Origin: Clostridiales bacterium
GTDB lineage: Bacteria > Bacillota > Clostridia > Lachnospirales > Lachnospiraceae
Assembly (NCBI GenBank): GCA_019423795.1
Contig: JAHZAT010000009.1
Span: 1 to 9,252 of the forward strand
Direction: 5' to 3'
Length of the DNA stretch: 9,252 nt
Shown here piece by piece: positions 4,731 through 9,252 of the stretch. Under the pieces are notes generated by a model that made no database searches, was not told where the DNA came from, and saw nothing but the letters and a program-made list of their open reading frames with translations. The position numbers were made by a program, and so were the translations under genes. Within the stretch, counting starts at the first letter, position 1. Every line of letters begins with the position of its first letter.

Positions 4731-7556
4731 ATGAAGAAAGAGATGATCCGCATCAAAGGTGCGAGAGAAAATAACTTAAAGAATATAGATCTGGAAGTGC
4801 CGAGAAACCAGTTTGTTGTATTTACAGGACTGAGTGGTTCTGGAAAATCTTCTCTGGCATTTGACACGATTTATGCAGAAGGGCAGAGAAGATATATGGA
4901 ATCTTTATCTTCTTATGCAAGACAGTTCTTGGGGCAGATGGAGAAACCGGATGTAGACAGCATTGAGGGATTATCTCCAGCGATTTCTATTGATCAGAAG
5001 TCAACAAACAGAAACCCAAGATCTACAGTAGGAACTGTGACAGAGATTTATGATTATTTTCGATTACTGTACGCAAGAGTCGGAATCCCACATTGTCCAA
5101 AGTGTGGGAAACCGATCAGTAAGCAGACCGTAGATCAGATGGTAGATCGTCTGATGCAGTTAGAAGAACGTACAAGGATTCAGCTTCTGGCACCGATCGT
5201 TCGTGGAAGAAAAGGAGAACATGCTAAGGTTTTCCAGAATGCGAAGAAAAGTGGATATGTTCGTGTCAGAGTCGATGGCAATGTTTATGATCTGTCAGAG
5301 GACATTCCAATGGAGAAAAATAAGAAACATAACATTGAAATCGTGGTGGATCGTTTAGTGGTCAAACCTGGGATTGAAAAACGATTAACAGATTCTATCG
5401 AGACAATCTTAAATCTAGCCGATGGATTGATGATGGTTGATGTGATCGGTGGAGAAACTTTGAATTTTAGCCAGAGTTTTTCCTGCCCTGACTGTGATAT
5501 CAGTATTGATGAAGTAGAGCCAAGAAGCTTTTCTTTCAATAATCCATTTGGAGCTTGTCCGGTATGCCATGGACTTGGATATAAGATGGAATTTGATATG
5601 GATTTAATGATCCCTGACCAGAAGTTAAGTATTGCAGAAGGGGCGATCCAGGTCTTTGGATGGCAGTCATCAACGGATAAGAAGAGTTATACAAGAGCAA
5701 TCTTAGATGCACTCGCAAGGGAATATCATTTTGATCTGGAAACACCATTTAAAGATTATCCACAGGAAGTAAAAGACGTTTTATTATATGGAACTGGTGG
5801 CAGAGAAGTCAAAGTTTATTATAAAGGGCAGAGAGGCGAAGGTGTCTATGATGTGGCATTTGAAGGAATCATCAAGAATGTTGGAAGAAGATATCGTGAG
5901 GCATCTCAGAATATGAAAGTAGAATACGAGACATTTATGACGATCACACCTTGCGATGAATGTCATGGACAGCGATTAAAGCAGGAATCACTGGCGGTAA
6001 CGGTTGCAGATAAGAATATTGCCGAGATGTGTGATATGTCAGTCGGGGAAATGGTTTCATTTTTAGAGACGATGGAATTGAGTGAACGCCAGAAACTGAT
6101 CGGAGAACAGGTTTTAAAAGAGATCAAAGCAAGGATTGGATTCTTAAATGATGTGGGGCTGGATTATCTGACATTATCAAGAGCTACTGGAACATTATCT
6201 GGTGGAGAAGCACAGCGAATCCGTCTGGCAACACAGATCGGTTCTGGATTAGTTGGAGTAGCTTATATCTTAGATGAGCCAAGTATCGGACTTCACCAGA
6301 GAGATAATGACAAACTGATTCGTACACTTAAGAATCTAAGGGATTTAGGAAATACACTGATCGTTGTAGAGCATGATGAAGATACGATGCTGGCAGCAGA
6401 TTATATTGTAGATATCGGACCGAAAGCAGGAGAATATGGTGGAGAAGTTGTTGCAACGGGAACTGCAAAACAGATCATGAAGAATAAGAAATCCATCACA
6501 GGAGCTTATTTAAGCGGAAAGATCAAGATTCCAGTACCACAAGTCAGAAGAAAACCATCAGGGTTCCTAAAAGTAGTCGGGGCACAGGAGAATAATTTGA
6601 AGAATATTGATGTAGAAATCCCACTTGGAATTTTCACTTGTGTAACAGGAGTTTCTGGATCAGGAAAGAGTTCTTTAGTCAATCAGATTTTATACAAACG
6701 TCTGGCAAAAGAACTAAACAGGGCTAAGACGAAACCAGGACTACACAAAGACATCGAAGGATTTGACCAGTTAGATAAGATTATAGCGATCGACCAGTCA
6801 CCGATCGGAAGAACACCAAGATCCAATCCTGCAACTTACACAGGAGTCTTTGATCAGATCAGAGATCTGTTTGCGATGACAAAAGATGCAAAAGCAAAAG
6901 GATACAATAAAGGAAGATTCAGTTTCAACAAGAAAGGCGGGCGATGCGAAGCCTGTGCAGGAGATGGGATCATCAAGATTGAGATGCACTTTTTACCAGA
7001 TGTGTATGTCCCTTGTGAAGTATGTCATGGAAAACGATACAATAGAGAAACACTTGAAGTTAAATACAAGGGAAAGAGTATTTATGATGTTCTGAATATG
7101 ACAGTGGAAGAAGCATGTGATTTCTTCTCTAATATTCCATCGATCAGCCGTAAGATGGAGACATTAAGAGATGTTGGATTAGGATACATTCGATTAGGAC
7201 AGCCATCCACAGAATTATCAGGGGGAGAAGCACAGAGGATCAAACTGGCAGCAGAATTAAGCAAACGAAGTACAGGAAAGACCATCTATATCCTGGATGA
7301 GCCAACGACAGGACTTCATTTTGCAGATGTTCACAAATTGGTGGATATCCTTGCAAGACTGACAGAAGGTGGCAATACTGTGATCGTGATCGAGCATAAT
7401 CTGGAAGTGATCAAGACTGCGGATTATATTATCGATATGGGACCAGAAGGTGGATCAGGCGGTGGAACAGTTGTTGCAGCAGGGACACCAGAAGAGATCT
7501 GCGAGGTTGAGGAATCTTATACTGGGCAGTATTTGAAAGGGATACTTAATCGATAA
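4731..7556 (+). CDS. uvrA: UvrA, excinuclease ABC subunit A
   Basis: UvrA is the ABC-type ATPase dimer that first finds bulky DNA damage and loads UvrB. Its 941 residues match the usual length. Two ABC modules are visible: Walker A GLSGSGKS (33-40) and GVSGSGKS (640-647); signatures LSGGEAQR (from 489 and from 829); Walker B with catalytic glutamate in YILDEPSIGLH (D515, E516) and YILDEPTTGLH (D856, E857). Three zinc sites are marked by cysteine pairs: C122/C125 (CPKC, alone as a pair nearby), C252/C255 with C276/C279, and C739/C742 with C762/C765, the last being the DNA-binding zinc module. A CDECHG pair near residue 407 completes the first module with C122/C125. AGGAG at 4719-4723 sits 7 bases before the ATG. 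It is the second gene of the uvrBA unit, which ends at the hairpin at 7633. Confidence 0.99.
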   Translation: MKKEMIRIKGARENNLKNIDLEVPRNQFVVFTGLSGSGKSSLAFDTIYAEGQRRYMESLSSYARQFLGQMEKPDVDSIEGLSPAISIDQKSTNRNPRSTVGTVTEIYDYFRLLYARVGIPHCPKCGKPISKQTVDQMVDRLMQLEERTRIQLLAPIVRGRKGEHAKVFQNAKKSGYVRVRVDGNVYDLSEDIPMEKNKKHNIEIVVDRLVVKPGIEKRLTDSIETILNLADGLMMVDVIGGETLNFSQSFSCPDCDISIDEVEPRSFSFNNPFGACPVCHGLGYKMEFDMDLMIPDQKLSIAEGAIQVFGWQSSTDKKSYTRAILDALAREYHFDLETPFKDYPQEVKDVLLYGTGGREVKVYYKGQRGEGVYDVAFEGIIKNVGRRYREASQNMKVEYETFMTITPCDECHGQRLKQESLAVTVADKNIAEMCDMSVGEMVSFLETMELSERQKLIGEQVLKEIKARIGFLNDVGLDYLTLSRATGTLSGGEAQRIRLATQIGSGLVGVAYILDEPSIGLHQRDNDKLIRTLKNLRDLGNTLIVVEHDEDTMLAADYIVDIGPKAGEYGGEVVATGTAKQIMKNKKSITGAYLSGKIKIPVPQVRRKPSGFLKVVGAQENNLKNIDVEIPLGIFTCVTGVSGSGKSSLVNQILYKRLAKELNRAKTKPGLHKDIEGFDQLDKIIAIDQSPIGRTPRSNPATYTGVFDQIRDLFAMTKDAKAKGYNKGRFSFNKKGGRCEACAGDGIIKIEMHFLPDVYVPCEVCHGKRYNRETLEVKYKGKSIYDVLNMTVEEACDFFSNIPSISRKMETLRDVGLGYIRLGQPSTELSGGEAQRIKLAAELSKRSTGKTIYILDEPTTGLHFADVHKLVDILARLTEGGNTVIVIEHNLEVIKTADYIIDMGPEGGSGGGTVVAAGTPEEICEVEESYTGQYLKGILNR

Positions 7557-7632
7557 AATTTGTGGAGAGATTTCCTGAACTTTCCTTATTTTACAGGCTT
7601 TTCAGCCCATTAAATAGTGAAATGATATGTAT

Positions 7633-7687
7633 TTTCCCTTATTTTTGCCCTTATGCGGAATCCGCAAGGGAAATAAGGGAAATTTTT
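7633..7687 (+). terminator. Strong terminator of the uvrBA operon
   Basis: A perfect 12-bp outer stem (TTTCCCTTATTT at 7633-7644 with AAATAAGGGAAA at 7671-7682) encloses an inner stem (CCCT with AGGG, and TGCGGA with TCCGCA around one A). It is followed by TTTTT (7683-7687). The T-run is only on the right, so it acts on + strand transcripts, 76 bases after the uvrA stop. The size and nested symmetry are greater than usual for a terminator. Confidence 0.85.
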
Positions 7688-7703
7688 GTTTAAGCATTGC
7701 TTG

Positions 7704-7841
7704 CTACTTTATCGAGAAGTCTTGCGGAATCCCGTTTTTCTTTTCCGGATATTTGATAAGTCGCTCGTAATCCTCATGTGAAATCGGCTGTGTGCCTTCT
7801 TCCACATCATCATCGGAAAAGAGGTCAACTTCCTCTGCCTG
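7704..7841 (-). pseudogene. C-terminal tail of an unidentified minus-strand protein
   Basis: On the minus strand a frame of about 45 codons ends at TAG (7704-7706). It reads acidic, AEEVDLFSDDDVEEGTQP, then HEDYERLIKYPEKKNG, then IPQDFSIK. The clean acidic linker followed by a charged helix looks like true protein, not a shadow. It stops being plausible near 7841, precisely where the response-regulator piece begins on the other strand, so the rest was lost at a recombination joint. I do not recognise the family; such tails occur in proteins of mobile conjugative elements, but this is only an impression. It has no start and cannot be expressed as it stands. Confidence 0.45.
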
Positions 7842-8014
7842 GGAATGTTGTAAGTATTGAGGAACTGTTTCATGCAGTTTGGAAAGATGAATACTACTCT
7901 AAAAACAGCAGCACAATTACTGTGCATATCCGGCATCTGTGTGAGAAACTGAAAGATACTTACAATACTCTGCAGTATATTAAAACGATTTTGGGTGTTG
8001 GCTACAAAATTTAA
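7841..8014 (+). pseudogene. VanR/OmpR-type response regulator, C-terminal fragment
   Basis: The last 57 codons of an OmpR-family response regulator: GNVVSIEELFHAVWKDEYY, then NSSTITVHIRHLCEKLKD (recognition helix) and the closing wing IKTILGVGYKI. This is the winged-helix DNA-binding half; the receiver domain with the phosphorylated aspartate (about 120 residues) and the first part of the DNA-binding domain are gone. The sequence is close in style to VanR-type regulators of Firmicutes that pair with VanS kinases, and a matching kinase fragment lies at 8440-8697. An in-frame ATG upstream (7778) is in the region of the minus-strand remnant and gives an implausible leader, so it is not a real start. 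Non-functional remnant. Confidence 0.85.
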
Positions 8015-8034
8015 GAGAAAGGGGTACGCTATAA

Positions 8035-8328
8035 AAAGAAAATCAAATGCTGATGCCAAAAGTAAAACTATATGCGAAGATAATGATGATTGCAGGAACC
8101 AGTTTTTTGTTGGAAACCACGCAATATGTTTTAGCAATCGGACGTTCTGATATTACCGATGTACTCACAAATACAGCAGGCGGCCTTTTGGGGCTTATTG
8201 TATATTCGATGGTGGCTCGGTTAATCGGAAATAGAATAAAAGCAAACAGACTGTTTTCCATTCTGGCAGGCATAGTAAGTGTTGTCGTGATTGTCCTGCT
8301 TAGCTTTATTCTATTTACTAATCGGTAG
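8035..8328 (+). pseudogene. VanZ-like membrane protein, C-terminal half
   Basis: The frame reads LYAKIMMIAGTSFLLETTQ, then the hallmark GRSDITDVLTNTAGGLLG, then a final hydrophobic helix (LFSILAGIVSVVVIVLLSF) and a stop. The E-x-x-Q plus GRSD-x-x-D-V-x-x-N-x-x-G pattern is diagnostic of the VanZ family, small membrane proteins linked to low-level glycopeptide or lipopeptide resistance. Full VanZ proteins have about 150-200 residues and four or five membrane helices; only about 95 residues remain. An ATG at 8047 is in frame but has no ribosome site at proper distance. The bases just before (ATAAAAAGAAAATC near 8031) look like the start of a sensor kinase with its ATG damaged, suggesting vanZ was joined there by deletion. 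A short membrane protein from 8047 cannot be fully excluded. Confidence 0.75.
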
Positions 8329-8339
8329 GAGGTGTATTC

Positions 8340-8420
8340 ATGTCGAATAAAGAAATGGCAATAGAAAAGCGCCTTAAAGTGCGCCTATATCTATCATTGC
8401 TAGTTTATACCATTGTTTGA
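8340..8420 (+). CDS. Small ORF with strong ribosome site, probably frameshifted
   Basis: A 26-codon ORF (MSNKEMAIEKRLKVRLYLSL, then LVYTIV) starts 7 bases after a perfect AGGAGG (8327-8332) that overlaps the VanZ stop. It looks like the cytoplasmic start and first membrane helix of a small protein. The TGA comes right after GTTT (8415-8418). Adding one T there would continue the frame as LIAQVIDEIYPPNG, hydrophobic then polar, up to TAG 8459-8461. So a one-base loss in a T-run probably broke it. It is translationally coupled to the vanZ remnant. I do not recognise the family. It abuts the histidine-kinase piece. Confidence 0.4.
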   Translation: MSNKEMAIEKRLKVRLYLSLLVYTIV

Positions 8421-8439
8421 TTGCACAGGTGATAGATGA

Positions 8440-8697
8440 AATATATCCGCCAAACGGTTAGAACATGGTATTCAGATCACCTTTGAAAATCGTGGAAAAA
8501 CAATTCCACAGGAACAGCTTAACAGTATGTTTGAAAAATTCAATCGTTTGGAGGATGCTTGGTTTTCTAATACAGGTGGTGCGGGACTTAGCCTGTCTAT
8601 TGCTGAAGAAATTATACATTTACATGGTGGAAAGATTACTGCATCCAGTCAAAACGAAACCATAGACTTTGTGATTACATTACCCCTTTCCGCTTAG
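8440..8697 (+). pseudogene. VanS-type sensor histidine kinase, C-terminal ATPase fragment
   Basis: An 85-codon fragment of the HATPase domain: ITFENRGKTIPQEQL (G1 box with the N-R-G variant seen in VanS), MFEKFNRLEDAW (F box), GGAGLSLSIAEEIIHLHGG (G2 box) and the end strand IDFVITLPLSA. The sensor, membrane helices, HAMP region, phospho-accepting histidine and N box are lost. No genuine start exists: TGA lies at 8437-8439 in this frame, and the ATG at 8466 is in another frame. The G2 box reads GAGLSLS where G-x-G-L-G-L is usual, another sign of relaxed selection. It would have partnered the regulator remnant at 7841-8014. Confidence 0.85.
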
Positions 8698-8760
8698 GAA
8701 AATAAGAATGTGATCTTAGGAATTACTTAGGAATTTAAGCGTGTGATTTTTGAGATTGAA

Positions 8761-8802
8761 AAGCCTTTGTTCGGTACAATGATTATCGAACAAGGGCTTT
8801 TT
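8761..8802 (+). terminator. Terminator after the kinase remnant
   Basis: AAGCCTTTGTTCG (8761-8773) pairs with CGAACAAGGGCTT (8787-8799), 13 pairs with one wobble, around a 13-base loop, followed by a short T-run. It would have closed the vanR/vanS-like transcription unit before the ABC transporter gene. Confidence 0.8.
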
Positions 8803-8837
8803 ATTGTTCAGCCGAAGCAAAAGAAAGGAGTGTAAGC

Positions 8838-8954
8838 ATGGAACTGAAAATAGAGCATTTAAGCAAGCAGTTCAAAGACAAAACAGCAGTAAATGATGTC
8901 GATCTGACATTAACTCCCGGCGTTTGGGGACTTTTGGGAGCGAATGGTGCAGGA
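8838..8954 (+). pseudogene. BcrA-like ABC transporter ATPase, first 39 codons only
   Basis: After AAAGGAG (about 8824-8830, 7 bases before the ATG) comes the start of an ABC ATPase of the bacitracin/lantibiotic export type: MELKIEHLSKQF, DKTAVNDVDLTLTPG, WGLLGANGAG. It breaks off inside the Walker A motif: GANGAG should continue K-T/S-T, but the lysine is lost and unrelated sequence (from about 8953) follows, running on 15 codons to a stop at 9000-9002. Normal length is about 230-310 residues. Such ATPases with two-component regulators upstream form peptide-antibiotic detoxification modules, which fits the VanR/VanS-like scraps. With no complete nucleotide-binding site it cannot work. Confidence 0.85.
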
Positions 8955-9006
8955 ATGTGGAACTTTTTATTCATTCACAGAAGAACCGAAGGTTATCAAT
9001 AAATAA
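8953..9006 (+). pseudogene. Possible C-terminal tail of another protein, out of frame with the ABC piece
   Basis: Directly at the ABC breakpoint a different frame reads ECGTFYSFTEEPKVINK and stops at TAA 9004-9006. This reads like a natural protein end more than the in-frame continuation does, and a terminator follows 33 bases later. It suggests that a deletion joined the ABC gene start to the end of a later gene. The stretch is only 17 codons, so the call is weak. Confidence 0.3.
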
Positions 9007-9038
9007 TAACAAAAGAAAAATAAATAGTATTTGTAAGG

Positions 9039-9069
9039 CGTCAGTGGAGTTATTCCACTGGCGTTTTTT
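9039..9069 (+). terminator. Rho-independent terminator closing the remnant region
   Basis: CGTCAGTGGA pairs with TCCACTGGCG (10 pairs, one wobble) around a 5-base loop, then TTTTTT. It separates the decayed block from the next transcription unit. Confidence 0.9.
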
Positions 9070-9184
9070 AAACAAATACATATGGTCATCACTTTTTCTT
9101 TTTCTAAAAAGGGAAAAAAATAGCGTTTAAAAATGAAATTAGCCATATAAATAATTTTATGATGGAATCTCAAAGATAAGATAG

Positions 9185-9214
9185 TATAATAGGATATAGA
9201 AAATCTTTTGGAGG
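9185..9214 (+). promoter_or_regulatory. Promoter -10 box and ribosome binding site of the last gene
   Basis: TATAAT (9185-9190) is a consensus -10. No clear -35 is seen 17 bases before it. GGAGG (9210-9214) is 7 bases ahead of the ATG at 9222, which decides the start. Between the terminator at 9069 and here the DNA is very AT-rich and shows no gene. Confidence 0.65.
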
Positions 9215-9221
9215 TAAAAAA

Positions 9222-9252
9222 ATGCCAGATGCTAGAGGAAACAAGATCAGCT
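9222..9252 (+). CDS. Start of an unidentified gene, cut by the window edge
   Basis: Ten codons are visible (MPDARGNKIS) after a strong GGAGG ribosome site and a consensus -10 box. The signals make it a real gene start. Too little sequence is present to name a family. It is the first intact-looking gene after the decayed block. Confidence 0.7.
   Translation, partial: MPDARGNKIS

Noticed and set aside
6886..7095. 69-codon + strand ORF inside uvrA
   Set aside because: It lies in an alternative frame of the uvrA zinc-module region and has no support of its own.
7709..8137. 142-codon minus-strand ORF across the remnant block
   Set aside because: It runs antisense to the clear regulator and VanZ fragments, and in the 7704-7841 region another minus-strand frame is the protein-like one.
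8465..8665. 66-codon + strand ORF starting at the ATG near 8465
   Set aside because: It is a shadow of the histidine-kinase fragment, which lies in another frame and carries the conserved ATPase boxes.

Overview
The window looks like a stretch of chromosome from an anaerobic, AT-rich Firmicute, most likely a gut Lachnospiraceae. The grounds are the uvrB and uvrA protein sequences, the Gram-positive ribosome binding sites, the Firmicutes-type LexA box and the VanR/VanS/VanZ-like gene scraps. The exact genus cannot be fixed from the sequence alone.

The core is the nucleotide excision repair pair uvrB (2694-4682) and uvrA (4731-7556). Both are full length with all key motifs, lie 48 bases apart, and are closed by a strong hairpin terminator at 7633-7687. 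Far upstream, at 177-211, is a promoter whose -35 box overlaps a perfect GAAC-N4-GTTC LexA box. This is the arrangement expected directly in front of an SOS-controlled uvrBA operon, but here it lies about 2.5 kb from uvrB.

Between that promoter and uvrB sits an IS200/IS605-type element (about 245-2643). It has a left-end hairpin, an odd MarR-like reading frame, the last third of a Y1 transposase (tnpA) that has lost its HUH part, a complete 536-residue TnpB-like RuvC nuclease whose start overlaps the tnpA stop, and a 200-base non-coding tail ending in a perfect 9-bp hairpin. That tail has the position and fold features of an omega (reRNA) guide scaffold. Its guide would be the uvrB leader itself. 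The element therefore appears unable to transpose by itself but may still have its nuclease, and it has been placed inside the SOS control region of uvrBA.

Downstream of the uvrBA terminator (7704-9006) is a graveyard of gene pieces lying end to end. In order these are: the C-terminal tail of an unidentified minus-strand protein, the DNA-binding end of a VanR-like response regulator, the C-terminal half of a VanZ-like membrane protein, a frameshifted small membrane ORF, the ATPase end of a VanS-like histidine kinase, a terminator, the first 39 codons of a BcrA-like ABC ATPase cut inside its Walker A motif, and a short out-of-frame tail. It reads as the remains of a peptide-antibiotic sensing and resistance locus worn down by several deletions.

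The window closes with another terminator (9039-9069) and a new promoter and ribosome binding site leading into a gene that runs off the edge (9222 onward).
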